Shown piece by piece: positions 1-12,554 of a stretch of 64,000 nt of DNA. Below the pieces are notes generated by a model. The model worked only from the letters and a program-made list of their open reading frames with translations, was not told the DNA's origin and did no database searches. Within the stretch, counting starts at the first letter, position 1. Each line of letters opens with the position of its first letter. A program made the position numbers and the translations under genes. This stretch comes from Datura wrightii (Eukaryota; Streptophyta; Magnoliopsida; Solanales; Solanaceae), in assembly GCA_035772735.1 (NCBI GenBank), contig JASDFA010000010.1:155746501-155810500 (forward strand), written 5' to 3'.

Positions 1-389
1 TTCTGGTTATTTTCTCATTAGCACTACTGCATATAAGATAGAATAGTTTATTCACTACTTAAAAGAACAGGAATTAGTGATCGACAAATTCCACAGCTGA
101 ACAACAAAATTGTCGCTAAACCTATTTAGCATTGATTTTCAAAAATTCTGTTAGCTACGAGCAATTTAGCGATGAAATTCATAGCTAATTCCATTATTTT
201 TGGGTAGTGATTAGGTTCGCATTCCTATTAATCTACCCAAGATTGTGTCTCCTGTTTGAGACACACATCAGAATATCCATTGTCAATATGTGCCTCAGTG
301 GTGACAGAAGTCATCACAGTTCCACACCTCATGAAGTTCACTGCATTCTTTTTCCTCTCCGATGCTCATACTTTCCTATTTTTGTTCAG
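1..389 (+). other. Intron of the Alfin-like gene (upstream part outside the window)
   Basis: Noncoding sequence ending in a pyrimidine-rich tract and an AG acceptor at 388-389, directly before the first visible Alfin-like exon. Around 110-205 it holds loosely inverted 'tcgctaaa / tttagcga' words, which resemble short MITE-like repeats common in Solanaceae introns. Upstream exons of the gene lie beyond the left edge. Confidence 0.6.
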
Positions 390-1071
390 GAAGAGGCTTT
401 TCAACATGATAAATGATCTGCCTACAATATATGAAGTAGTGACTGGTGCTGCAAAGAAACAGCAGAAAGAAAAATCTTCCGGCCACAGTGGCAAAAAATC
501 CAAGTCAAATTCCAAGGCTGTAAGTTCTATCATTGCACAATATGTTGGTTTGCAAGTCAGAAGTAGCATGTTTAAATTTTTCCGAGACAAAACTGCATTA
601 GATGCATTGCATGACTTGGGAGCTGCTAATTTTGAAGTTTTATCAAGTATCTTGGATCTTGATTGAACAGCTGTCACGTTCTACTGTACATTTGTTTTTC
701 TGTTTTCCGGGATACTAGAGGTTGTAAGGAGAGTTTGTCTGGCCACATGATCTTAACTTCTTTTGGTTTTATCATTATTTTACTTTTGGTGGCAAAAGCA
801 GAGGGCATCAGATTATCAGCAGAAGTTCACAAAGTTGCAGCCTAAAGATGAAGAGGAGGTCTTGGATGAGCAGCAGGACGAGGATGAGCATGGAGAGACA
901 CTGTGTGGTGCCTGTGGAGAGAATTATGCGGCAGATGAATTTTGGATATGCTGTGACATATGTGAAACGTGGTTTCATGGTAATTGTGTGAAGATTACCC
1001 CTGCCAAGGCGGAGAACATTAAGCAATACAAGTGTCCATCTTGTAGCAAGAGAGCTCGAGTTGACATATAA
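390..1071 (+). CDS. Alfin-like PHD-finger protein, 3' part (2 exons)
   Basis: Last two exons of an Alfin-like (AL) gene; the N-terminal part lies outside the window. Exons are 390-519 and 802-1071 (stop TAA 1069-1071), joined in phase 0 across a GT-AG intron. The first exon encodes the conserved KRLFNMINDLPTIYEVVTG segment at the end of the Alfin domain, followed by a Lys/Ser-rich linker. The second encodes an acidic stretch and a C-terminal C4HC3 PHD finger that starts CGACGENYAADEFWICCDIC, includes the zinc-ligand His in WFHGNC and ends KCPSCSKRARVDI. Members of this plant family are nuclear; their PHD fingers read H3K4me3, and they have been linked to Polycomb-type repression and salt-stress responses. 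Family assignment is firm. The exact paralogue cannot be named without the N-terminus. Confidence 0.95.
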
Positions 1072-1896
1072 AATCAGATAACATAGCAGCTTATGTTGGT
1101 CAGGTTATTCAGGCCGTTTGCGTATTAACTGGTGGAAGTTTAATGGCTATGATTCATCTTTGTATACCGTGGCTCTAACATGCACAGATGGGTAGGGTTC
1201 TAATTGTTGGTTTTGTTATAAATAGTCGTAAATTAGCAAAAAAAAAAAAAAAAAAACAGCTGCACACTCTGGTTTTAAACATTTAATCTCTCTATTGAGC
1301 TTCCACCTACTTTTCTATTCGTAATGTTTACTTCCATGCATTGACGTTGCTTAGAATTGTGAATTGTGGTCATGCTGATTACACCCTTCTTACATTACAC
1401 TTTTTTGGGTGCTGTTTTTTTTGGGACCCTGCTGATGCGAGATGATTTTATCCTTTTTAAAAAGTTATTATTGCACCAATCAAAAGGTGGTATACTCACA
1501 TCACATATTTCTTAGTTTGCCCTCGTCCAAAGAAATGAGAATTGTTCTTCACTTAATGCTAATGTTAATAATATATAGTCGAAATCCTTGGTTCTTGGCT
1601 ACAACGTTTCACTTTTTTCAGTTCTCTGAGGGGTGTGATGTGAATCCTCTTTTGTTTTTGTTTTTTCTTCTTTTTTGGTTGAAAGGGAAAGATGATTACA
1701 AATAATATCACATTACATTGTCCGTAAGATACAACTTTGGGTGTACGTGTTTGTTGCTTTTTACCTACGAAAAGACGACTTGGTTTAATATATAATTTAA
1801 ATTAAAATCGAATTGAATATCTGAATTTTTACTTTATTGATGAGGGTTTGATTCCTCCACCTTATCATCTCGCACCATTTCTCCTTTTTGTACCCT

Positions 1897-1948
<52 letters not shown>

Positions 1949-2510
1949 ATATATAAATATATTAGAGATTAAATCAAACCAAATGTAATGAGACATATCT
2001 ATTGTAAAATAAATTATATATATGTCTATTTTATATTATTTGAAGGGCAAGAACTAATTATTAGAAGTAATTAGAAAGAAACCATTAATTATAAAGCAAT
2101 CAATATAGTTAAAATTAAACCGTGTTAAAATAAAAGAATATTTTCTTCTATTATGCCCACCAAAAAATATTTAAATATGATTCACAAGTTTTCGAAGTAA
2201 AAAAATATTTGATATTTATAGACGAGATGCATATAAGTTAATACGAATGCTAGTGTCACTTAATCAATTCAACACTAGTATCAATTTTTTTCTTAAAAAA
2301 AATATGGTAGGTACTTCAAAATAATTGAACATGCATGTATTGATATTTTAAAAGTGTCCTAGTAAAATAGCTTCCAACCAAAGGAGCAACTACTACTACT
2401 AGGATATCTTTACAATGTAATTTTTCTTATTTAACCACTTCAGAGTTCAGACTCGAGAGTACATTTCTCACGGGCCTCTTTACCATCTGCCCACTGTCAC
2501 TGCTTCAACA
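1072..2510. other. 3' UTR of Alfin-like gene, then AT-rich intergenic DNA and threonine synthase promoter
   Basis: About 170 bases of probable 3' UTR, then an A18-like homopolymer near 1238-1256. The rest is AT-rich and has no coding potential that I can support. The 100 bases before 2511 are pyrimidine-rich and probably 5' UTR; I see no clear TATA box. Confidence 0.5.
1899..1960. repeat. (AT)n-(GT)n compound microsatellite
   Basis: About 20 AT dinucleotides are followed by about five GT units and a short AT tail. A simple sequence repeat, likely length-polymorphic. Confidence 0.95.
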
Positions 2511-5012
2511 ATGGCGGCTTCTTGCATGTTCAGATCCTCTTTCCTCTCTCCTAACCCCCATCTTCATCAACAATCCCCTGCTCCTAAATCCAACGGTGCT
2601 TTCTTCTTCACTCCTATCAAAGCCACATCTTCTACGGACGATGCTGTCTCCAAATCTCCACAACTTCAGAAGCATCGCCGCCCTGCTGACGAGAACATCC
2701 GTGAGGAAGCCCGCCGAGACATCTCTTCCCACAATTTCTCGGCTAGGTATGCCACCCCATTGAATTCGTCTTCAACTATATAAATAGGGATTTACGCTCC
2801 TTAGTTATTACGTTATTCCGGTTTTGGTTTCCCTGTTATTTGAGTGAGATCATTTAACCTTCAATGTCATTCAATTTTTTTTTTTAATTTTCCTTTAAGG
2901 ATTCATTATTTTAAATGAATAGAGAAACAAGAAAAGATTAGCAGAAATAGAGAGGCGATTAGAAAACCCCCTTTCTAATATATTCCTTATTTAATCATCC
3001 TTCAAGATGCAATTTTTCTTTTTCAGCTTAATTTGTGGGTAGGCGAGAAAAATTGTTATTTTGAGGGATTCTAAATGGTGGGTTGTCATACTGGAAATTT
3101 TACAACGATGGGACTATGGGTTTGGTCTGATTACTGTGAATGTTGGAGAGATAGGACTTCGGCTCAAGAATGAGGGGCCTTCTGCCTCCACAGTTTCTGG
3201 ATGAAGTACAGATCACGGCTTATTTGAGTGTTTGAAGTGATTTATTGAGGGTCTGGAAGTGCTTATGAGGTGAGAGAGCTTGATAGCTCTTTGATGCAAA
3301 TGAAGATTCCTCCTTGTAAGGGTATATGCCTTAACTTCAACATACCCAATGTAATCCCACAAGCGGAGTCTGGATAGATTAGGATGCACGCACCTTACCT
3401 TTATAACATACCAAGTGTAATCCCATGAGTGGAGTCTGGATGGGTTAGGATGTACGCACCTTACCTCTACCTTCGCTAGGTAGAGAGATAAAGTTAAGGG
3501 TATATGCCTTCTGTAGGCCTAAATGTTGAATCAGAAGGGCTGAAACGCTATTACCCAACTATATTAAGCAAATCATAGAAATATGTATTTACATCAAATT
3601 CCCATCTACTTTACCAAAATGTGGGTGCAATTGTATCTGCACCTGCTAACTTAAATTTTTGCATATGCTTCTGCAGGTACGTACCTTTTAATGCCGGTCC
3701 AAACTCCAGTGAGTGGTATTCTCTCGATGAGATCATTTATCGCAGCCGATCTGGTGGCCTACTTGATGTCCAACACGATATGGACGCGCTCAAGAAATTT
3801 GACGGCCAGTACTGGCGGTCCCTGTTCGATTCCCGGGTGGGTAAGACTACTTGGCCTTATGGTTCAGGTGTTTGGTCCAAGAAGGAATGGGTCCTACCTG
3901 AAATTGACAGTGATGATATTGTCAGTGCTTTTGAAGGAAATTCCAATCTTTTTTGGGCTGAGCGTTACGGAAAACAATTCCTAGGCATGAATGATTTGTG
4001 GGTCAAACATTGTGGAATCAGCCACACTGGTAGCTTCAAGGATCTTGGCATGACCGTATTGGTGAGTCAAGTAAATCGGTTGCGGAAAATGCATAAACCA
4101 GTTGTGGGTGTGGGCTGTGCTTCCACCGGAGACACGTCCGCTGCGCTGTCAGCTTACTGTGCATCTGCAGGCATTCCATCAATTGTGTTTTTACCTGCAA
4201 ATAAGATATCTATGGCGCAACTGGTTCAACCAATAGCCAATGGTGCCTTTGTGTTGAGTATCGACACTGATTTTGATGGTTGTATGCAGTTGATTCGCGA
4301 AGTCACAGCTGAGTTGCCCATTTACTTAGCAAATTCCTTGAATAGTTTGAGGCTAGAAGGACAAAAGACGGCAGCAATAGAGATTCTGCAGCAGTTTGAA
4401 TGGGAAGTTCCAGACTGGGTGATAGTTCCTGGTGGGAACCTGGGCAATATATATGCATTTTACAAAGGTTTCCAAATGTGCAAGGAGCTAGGACTTGTTG
4501 ATCGTATCCCAAGACTTGTTTGTGCTCAAGCAGCCAATGCTAATCCGCTTTACCTGCATTATAAATCTGGTTGGAAAGATTTCAAACCTGTCAAGGCAAA
4601 TACAACATTTGCATCTGCTATACAGATTGGTGACCCGGTATCCATCGATAGGGCTGTTTATGCTCTAAAGAAGTCCAACGGGATAGTGGAAGAGGCAACT
4701 GAGGAAGAGTTGATGGATGCGATGGCTCAGGCAGACTCAACTGGGATGTTCATATGCCCCCACACTGGTGTGGCATTGACTGCACTCTCCAAACTGAGAA
4801 ACACTGGAGTTATTGGGCCTACTGATAGGACTGTGGTTGTGAGTACAGCTCATGGGTTGAAGTTTACTCAATCCAAGGTTGATTATCATTCAAAAGAGAT
4901 AAAGAGCATGGAATGTCGGTTTGCTAATCCACCCGTGCAGGTGAAAGCAGAATTTGGATCGGTCATGGATGTTCTCAAGAAGTATCTGTTGAGCAAAAAT
5001 TCCAAGTTCTAA
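2511..5012 (+). CDS. TS: Threonine synthase, chloroplastic (2 exons)
   Basis: Catalyses O-phosphohomoserine to L-threonine plus phosphate, the last step of threonine synthesis, in plastids. Exons 2511-2746 and 3677-5012 join in phase 2 (Arg79) to give 523 residues, the usual length for plant enzymes. Residues 1-45 or so are Ser/Pro-rich with few acids, as expected for a chloroplast transit peptide. The mature part starts near KHRRPADENIREEA, the region of the N-terminal extension that binds S-adenosylmethionine in plant threonine synthases. The PLP Schiff-base lysine is K200 in HTGSFKDLGM. The glycine-rich phosphate-binding stretch is VPGGNLGNIYAF. The start is the only ATG giving the transit peptide, in context ACAATGGCGG. 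The protein is close to the potato enzyme as I remember it, which supports a Solanaceae origin. The intron (2747-3676) contains a SINE-like repeat. No disruption seen. Confidence 0.98.
3325..3500 (+). repeat. SINE-like Solanaceae repeat, two tandem partial copies
   Basis: Two adjacent copies of about 75 bp lie in the threonine synthase intron. Each carries a core like CATACC(C/A)A(A/G)TGTAATCCCA, then 'GTGGAGTCTGGAT' and 'ACGCACCTTACCT'. This is the dispersed Solanaceae repeat with consensus near GTAATCCCACAAGTGGGG. Other fragments lie near 10603 and 21063. I infer SINE origin from memory of the family. Confidence 0.6.
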
Positions 5013-6531
5013 TTTGTTCCGACTTTATGGAAGAGTGAGGAGTAAGTTCTGCTTATATATTAAAATCATCTTTTGGGTTCATCTTCAGCTGCGGTGTAAA
5101 ATTTGGTTAGATGGTGATCCGTTTGCTGGTAAAATTAGGTAGAGTCATGAAAGGCTCAGAGTTTCTTATGAGAGAAATATGTTTTTAAGTAATTTAATGG
5201 AACTTTTTGGTGGTTGTAACTTTCTGCTATTTATATGCTCCTTTGATTAATGTTGGCAAGTGTTGAAACTGGTTCGGAACAATTTGTAGCTTAGCATCTG
5301 CCTCAAATGAGTGGTGTTTTGTACTTTTGAGGGGATAATGTTACCCCTGCTCTTTTATATTCAAGGAGCATGAAAACTGAATAAATGGCCCCTCAGACGG
5401 GATTGTGCATCATCTGAATTTTTATCTTACCTCACCAAGTGCTTTATAGCAAAAAAGTGAAAATCCTACCTTTAACTTGGAAGGAAAACCAAGTTTATTT
5501 TATCTGTTGTTGGCCACCTCAGAAGGGTCATTGATATATTAATACTGGCACATCCTATTTGAATAGTTTTGTTCTGCATTAAACACTTGCGCTTTCTTAG
5601 AAAGGCTCTCAGTTGGTAATTTATTAGAAATCCTCACCAAAATTTATAATCTTGAACCACACAACGACAATGTTTTGCATGCTCTTGTTACACGGATCAT
5701 AATAGGATGAGACTGGACACACTGGTGGGAAAGCTGATCCAGATTCAATGACATGGGAGCCTAGTGGGCAGTGAGTACTCTGCATTACTCAATCAACAGG
5801 CTCTCTGGCAACTGGAATATCGGACAAGGGAGTCGTTTGGTAGGATGTATTAGAGAATTTAATGCATGTATGGGTCATTGTATTATTTAATCCTTTGTCT
5901 GATAGGATTAATCCCATCATTACTTATACATCTTTCAAATTATTTTATACACAGATAAATTCACTATTATACATGATTAACAAGAGTTTATATAACCGAC
6001 ATCAACGTATGCGGACTGAGGCGTAATAGTTATTGGATAAATTCGCTGTCACCAACTTTGGAACTTTTAAGAACAATGGATGGTCCATTTATCCTTCTGC
6101 ACTCAAATATTAGACTTCAACTTAATGTGTTTAAAACAACATAATACCATGGACATGGCAGCAACAAGAAAAAAAAGTTGGTAATGAAAAATTATATACA
6201 CATGATGGGTCCATGAACAACTGGAAACCGATCTTTTTTCGTTCCTCGTGTATAAAAACTAATCGATGCACCAAAATCACAGGATTAAGCCATATTATCG
6301 TCTAATAGACAGCGCAACAAATGGACACTAGTATTACATATCTTTACATGTTCATAGCCTTTGTAATGGGCTATTTTTCTCCCATTCCCCATGCGGCCTG
6401 CAGCATTGTTCCAGTAGGTGTCACCTTTCTGTATGTGTGCTCCGGTGAAGCTAGTTTCTCCATAGCAGAGTCATCTCTAAGTTCTCTGGATTATGGATAT
6501 CAGCTAATAGATAAGAGCTTACAGAAGATGA
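5013..6531. other. Convergent intergenic region between threonine synthase and L18a-like genes
   Basis: Holds the 3' UTR of threonine synthase (+) on the left and that of the L18a-like gene (-) on the right. Around 5829-6000 a stretch starting 'GTCGTTTGGTAGGATGTATT' looks like one end of a MITE. An 84-codon open frame at 6321-6575 lies antisense to the last L18a-like exon and its UTR and is not a convincing gene. Confidence 0.5.
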
Positions 6532-9500
6532 CTACAACAGAACCAGGGCAACTGCAACTAGAGCTGCTACAGTAAATATCAGAGCCTGCAGTGTGATCTT
6601 GTTTGAGATAAATGTACAAAGGTAAATAGACGAGGATTTTGAGGACAAAATGCTGCTGATCCTACAAATAGCCGACAACTAGACTTCTTTGGCTTTTCTC
6701 TTTTTTTTTTTCTTTTTGGAAGAGGTAAGCATAAAGTTTTATTGATCAGAAATAGTCCTAAGATTATGCTGTGAGAAACTAGATTCCCTTGGCATTATAT
6801 AGGGACTTTTTAGGCAATCAAGCTGAAATTAGAATCAATGCAACTTGCACTTAAGGATTAACTCACAGCTATTGCATTGGCAGCTAGCCCTGCCCGCTCC
6901 CTTGGATCTTTCTGGTAGTAATTCCCAAAGTAAAGAATTGTTGCATAATACCACATGAATGGGAATACAAAGCCAAGTAGCAGACTGCAATAAAAATAGA
7001 TAGGAGAAGACACAGCTTAGAGCATATACGATATGTCCGAAGAGAAGCCTAGATCACGACACAAATTATACAATGACAGGAGAGGTGGAGAATGACAAGA
7101 GGAGCAACAAGCAGCAAACTCACGAAAACCATCCTATCCCGCAACCAAAGCAAGGAAGAGGTCTGTCAAAGATCCCCAACTGATTGTTTTCCACATCTTT
7201 CAGGGGCATATAACTGTTACTGGGATGTTCTTTGGCATCTTGCAGGAGATCTGTATGCATAAAAATTAACATAAGCACTACTGGTCATAAACTGTAATAC
7301 AAAGTGAGGTCAATAAACAGTGGTTAGATACAGTAGACTGCAGCAACATAATATATCACTAGTATCTATCACCATTTATTTATTTATTTCAATAAGTAGT
7401 ATCTATCCACATTTAATATTGAATGGTAAATCTTCAGAGTTGGACAAGCATAAATATTGCTAGCAAATATATGAACTTAGAAATACTTTTTGAGGAAATA
7501 CTTTTCTGAAGTCCTAATTCATGCTTGACCTTGTATTCTGAATCTTATAGAGGTTAGGCTATTGAAATTCAACGCCTGAAAGGCTGAAACACGAGAAATG
7601 TATTCTTCAAGGACTAACAAAGTTCAGCTATAATGTCTAAAAGGCTATTTGTTCTTCTCGTTAATTTTGAGATAAGAGAACAATAGAAATAAATAAATTG
7701 ATCTTGAGCTCGATAAAAAGTGCTGAAGCTTAGAAACAAAAGTTTCACTACAAAATTCTATTCAATTGAATATAATGCTCAAATTACTATATAGGGAGTA
7801 AGACAGTCGAATGTCTTTACAAGAGTAACATTGTAATAGTTCTGTCAAACTAAGGAAAGAGCTAAAGGAACGGTGTTCATGTTCATACTGTTCCATCAGT
7901 AATATCAAACTTATTCTGACCAAATTTTTCTCTGAATCTGAAACAACAAGAAACTGGACAAGTTTATGCTGAAGGACATTATGTAAATTGAAATAAAAAT
8001 TGTCTTTTTCCTGTCCATCAGCTAGCTGAACTCCTTTTACTAGCTATGATCCTTGGTTGCCAATTGGAATCACTCCCAACAATCTACTTAGGAATGCCAC
8101 TTGGTGCAAAGTGCAAATCTATAGGGATCTGAAATGGGGTGATTGAGAGATGTGACAAGAAGCTAACAAGGTGGAAAAGCCAGTACCTGTCTCTAGGTGG
8201 CAGATTAACTCTTATTAATTCAGTCCTTGATGCCCTCCCCACCTACATGATGGGTTTGTTTCCCATCCCCAGAACGTGGAGGACAGATTAGACAAACTGA
8301 GGAGAGATTTTTTGTGATAAGGCAAAAAAGAAAAAAGAAGCATGACTAGTAAATTGGGAAGTTTTAACTCTCAGAAAGAAGCAAGGAGATCTGGGTATCA
8401 GGAACCTCATATTCCACAATCAGAGTCTACTTCAAAGGTGGCTATGGAGATTTAGTTTTGAAGACACTACATTATGGAGAAGATTCATTGCTCATAAATA
8501 TGGTTTGTTAAATCAATGGACAACAAATGTAGTCACATCCATTTATGAGACCAGTACTTGGAGAACCATCAGGAATTACTGGCCAACAGCAACATTTGCA
8601 TTGAAACTGGAAATGGTTTGAAAGCTGTTCTCTGGGATGATGTATGAACAAGTCAGAACTCTTTGAAGATCCTCTTCCTTGACGTCTATTCCATTAGCCT
8701 TCAACAACAAACCAAGATCAACCAGGTATGGGACCATCAAGGATGGAACCTGCTATTCAGGAGAGCACTAAAGGATTGGGAGATTGACAGAGTAGCCAGC
8801 TATCGCAAACTTTGGAATCTTTCAAGATCACTCCAGTTATACCATACAAACCAAAATGTATGTTGAATAGTAAGGGAATTTTCACTGTCAAGTCTGTATA
8901 CTGGAAAGTATAATCATAGAACCTCCATAACATTGGTGTGGCCTGGAAACTCATTTGAAAAATCAAGACCCCCCTAGAGGTCTCCTGTTCTACTTGGTTA
9001 GTGGTTAGGAAAGCATGCCTAACACATGAAAGGCTACAAAGAAGAGGTTTACAGATTTGCTCAAGATGTCTACTTTGTGGATTAGATGTGGAAACAAATG
9101 ACCACCTCTTCACATTGCAAGACAACTGTAAATCTGTGGTACATGTTCTTTTGTATTCTTGGTGTTAATTGGGTCATGCCTAAAACTACTTTTGAATTAC
9201 TCATCAGTTGGCAAGGTATAGGCAATAGAAATGGAAAAGAAAACCGGTGGCAGCTAATCCCTTCTTGCATTTGGTAGATAGCTTGGAAAGAGAGAAACTT
9301 CAGAATTTTTGAAGACAGAAGCAACTCCATCCATAAATTTAGGTCTTAGTCTCTTATATTTTTGTGTAATCAAGATTTACCGGAGGATATAGGAGATCTG
9401 ATAGATTTTATAGGCAAATTGTAATGATACAACCGACTAGTTTTAGACTAGCTTTTGACAGCTTCACTGAGGCTCTTTTTATGAGCTTGTAATTTTTTTG

Positions 9501-10086
9501 AAATTTGGTAACATGTATATTTCTCTAACTGTTCAGAAGAACAAAACAGTACAAAGATTGTACTAATCCCTATATACAACAAAAGACTCTTGAGAAACTG
9601 AATCTATTCTGAATTCCTATAATGATCCTAGGACATCTAGAATTTCCACAGTTTCTATTGAGTAAGAATGACTACACCAAAAACAGAATAACAGAATATG
9701 GTTCAGCTTAATATGATGGACTGAACTACTCCTATTCTGGAAGCATCTTGTACTCAAACGTTTTCCAAAAATCATGATGTTCCAAGATAGATATCACTAT
9801 CATTACCCATCTTTACAATATAAATACTGCTGACTCCAAAGTCCAAGTTATCAATTTCAAATAAAGACATTGGTCAGAAGTTGGTATAGTCCATACTACT
9901 AGAAAAAATCTAGGAAAGGCCAGATTCATTAACATAATGTTACCAAAGGGCACAACAAAAGACCAGATTCATAATGTTAGCAAAGGCAACAACTTTAGAT
10001 TTGGCAAATAACTTATGAGATTCATTAAGAAAACAAAGTGTGGATCCGGCAAATGATATCAAACACGATTACATACTCTGATCCAT
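6532..10086 (-). CDS. 60S ribosomal protein L18a-like small membrane protein (4 coding exons)
   Basis: Coding exons on the minus strand are 10086-10077, 7250-7124, 6984-6867 and 6585-6532. They give 309 nt, 102 residues plus stop, and every junction is in phase with GT-AG signals. The protein starts MDQNLLQDAKEH and has the family signature RPLPCFGCGIGWFS at about residues 43-56. Two hydrophobic segments follow: LLLGFVFPFMWYYATILYF and the C-terminal ALIFTVAALVAVALVLL. Between them is YYQKDPRERAG. Despite the database name it is not a ribosomal protein; function is unknown and I infer a membrane location. Exon A carries only three full codons, so the start is less certain than the rest. The 2.8 kb first coding-region intron contains an antisense LINE remnant. 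A noncoding exon with donor at 11285-11291 lies upstream. Confidence 0.8.
8020..9480 (+). mobile_element. Degraded LINE (non-LTR retrotransposon) 3' portion
   Basis: Lies in the L18a-like intron, antisense to the gene. Translation in shifting frames gives the C-terminal part of a LINE reverse transcriptase: LPTIYLGMPLGAKCKS near 8075, then LTRWKSQYLSLGGRLTLINS and VLDALPTYMMGLFPIP near 8170-8270, then a segment ending IRNLIFHNQSLLQRWLWRF. Downstream a zf-RVT-like module is recognisable around 8880-9160 (VKSVYW, KACLTHERLQRRG, CSRCLLCG). Stops and frameshifts are frequent, so it is dead. The 5' end is truncated, as usual for LINEs. No clear poly(A) tail or target-site duplication identified. 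Confidence 0.85.
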
Positions 10087-10129
10087 GTGCTATTCTGGGT
10101 TCTGATCCTCAATTCCTCCTCCACGGCTC

Positions 10130-12554
10130 CTGCAACAAGTGATATTTGCAGCTTCAGCAGCTGTTGCTCCAATCTAATTGTGCTAAAACTCTAAAGCAAA
10201 TTAACTGTGGGACAGAGAAATCAAATACCATCTTCAGAACAAAATTCAGCTGAACCTAGAGTTAAACACGGAAAACTAACATTCAACTCCTAGTCAAACA
10301 CCTCACGACTGCTGGAGCATGGCCAGGGAGTGGGTGGTGAATGGAAACTATCAAATGCCTGTCCTCTTTCCAGTTTATTTTCAGAAATATGTGTATAAGA
10401 CAAAATACCAAATCCAAAACAGACACAGAAAGCAGAACAACATTGTTTGAAACCAATACAACATTTAGCGTGCTCACTCATTAATCCTAACCAAATGAGA
10501 TTGAGCAAAAATAATATGAGAACAAAGAGTAGAATTAATCAGATAAATCATTCAGAAAATAAAGGTCAAACCAGAAAAATGTGTCTGTTCTACAAACTAC
10601 AAGAACAACATACCCAGCATAATCCCACAAAGTGGGGTGTGGGGTCTGTTCTACTAACTGCTCTTGAAAATAATTCAGCGACTGTAGTAATTTCTTGTTT
10701 AGGCCCGAAAAGCACAAGTAGAAGCAAGAGAGAACTAAAACGGTTCAATTAAACCACTCTCTAAAACCCTTCAAATACATGAAGAATGGTGCAAAGTCTA
10801 ATTAATTTGGAAAACCAAAAATCTAAGCTTCAGACCAGAAATCTTGTTCAATTTAATATTCACATAAAATACCAAACCCAAGAATTCTCAGAAGCATCTT
10901 GAACGATAGGAAGCCTAACATGTCCAAACAAAAGAGTATTGCTTTCAAGTAAAGAGAACTTCCAAGGAAGCTTGAGACATCATGGGAGTGGAATAGAAAT
11001 TGAGTACAATAGAAGAAAAGCATTAATAACCCAGCACGGTTAACACAATTATGGATCACTTCCAAAACCCTTCTTCATTTTCTGATACCAAACATGGAGA
11101 ATCACACAACACTGGCACATAAACCTTGTCCTAAAAACCCCTAATTTGTCTTGATTAGCAAAATCTATAGACGATTCAAACACTTGGAGAAAATTGTAAG
11201 CGTAATAAACTGATTGATTGAATGAAATATACAACTAACACGATGCAAATTGCCAAAGATAAAGAAGAGAACTAATACAAAAATGTCTTACCCCAAACTG
11301 AAGAGCCAGAGAAGGACTGTGAGGAAGAAAGTGCGAAGGAATAAAACGAAGAACCAATGTTTTTCCTGGTGTAGACACTGAAAGCAGCGACTGTCTCTTC
11401 CTCCTCGCTCGATAATCAGTGTGCCCGGTTATGGAGTTGCGCACCGAACCGGTGGTTAGCACCGGCCACTTACCGTATGACCGGTTGTTCACAAAGGTTG
11501 CAAATTGACTGCAAACTTTACTGCTAATTATTTTTCGTACCTCTGAGGATTATTAAAATATTTATATTTAGCTACTACTACTCTATATAATTACTTAATG
11601 CAAAAAAGTAATAAATTTTTCTTAATTTATTAAAATGTAAGTAAAAAAATAATAATTCATATAAAGGTCGAGTAAATGTAAGAGTAAAATGGTTACATTT
11701 CCTACTTTCTTCATTTAAAATAATATTTCGTCCATTTACTTTTATTTATCTAATATACTAACCATTAAATATTTATTTATACTTGTTCAGTTTAAAAAAT
11801 TAAGAAATAATTTATAATTTTATATTTATTTTATTTTTATTATAAGTACCATTTATTTCACAATATTTATATCACTTATTAAAATATATTTAAATTGACT
11901 TATTTTAAGCATTTTTCAATCAAAATATTTTAAAACACTTTTATAGTTTTATAAGGTTTGAGTAAGATAAAAAAAATACTTTTAAGTATTTGTTGTTAAG
12001 CGAAAAGATGATATATAAATTAGAATTTCTATGAGTCCAAACAGGTTTTTAATAATTAAAAGTAGCATTTTTTATTTATTAAGAGTAAAATTTTATTTAT
12101 TACTTGGGAGTTGAGAGTCGAATCAGTAACATAATGATTTGAAATATTAGGACTTGACAATATTTACTACACGAGAGGAGTCGCTAATATTGAGAGGTGA
12201 AGCTTTGAAGTTGGCTCCTAAAATTTAGAGCATGCAGCAAAGTACTGTATCCCATATCAAAAGAACAACTTTGTTGTTCGTTCATATCATTTTTCATATA
12301 TTTTTTTCAATTAACATCTGTTTTCTTTTGGCCAAACCAAGCGGCTGCCGGTGCCGCTAGTGTTGCTGGTTCTGGTACCGGCGAGGCGGATATAGAGCGG
12401 TTCAATGGGTTCAATAGAATGCATTGCTTCGGCTCCATTCATATGTACACAAGCCAAGAAAAACTAATGCTTGTGTAAATATATACACATTATATTCATT
12501 CGGAACGTAGCTAGGATTATAAATCCTAGATTCGGAGGAATTATTTAAAAGAGC
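10130..12554. other. Upstream UTR exon and promoter of the L18a-like gene, then intergenic DNA before the USP-kinase
   Basis: A probable noncoding first exon of the L18a-like gene (minus) spans about 11480-11292. It ends CAGTTTGGG before a GTAAGAC donor and is pyrimidine-rich. 10603-10650 contains a short SINE-like fragment (AACATACCCAGCATAATCCC). 11520-12230 is very AT-rich with no coding signal. A GC-rich patch with repeated 'GGTGCCGCT / GGTACCGGCG' words at 12342-12385 lies in the likely promoter or 5' UTR of the plus-strand kinase. Confidence 0.5.

Noticed and set aside
520..666. In-frame read-through of the Alfin-like exon into its intron
   Set aside because: A strong GTAAGT donor at 520 and a phase-matched PHD exon at 802 explain the gene; the extension has no family similarity.
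6321..6575. Plus-strand 84-codon open frame with a hydrophobic start
   Set aside because: It overlaps the last exon of the L18a-like gene on the other strand and its 3' UTR; no family resemblance.
8757..9330. Minus-strand frames of 122 and 82 codons
   Set aside because: Antisense shadows of the LINE zf-RVT-like region.
10447..10752. 101-codon plus-strand frame
   Set aside because: Lies in the leader intron of the L18a-like gene, includes the SINE-like fragment, and has no recognisable domain.
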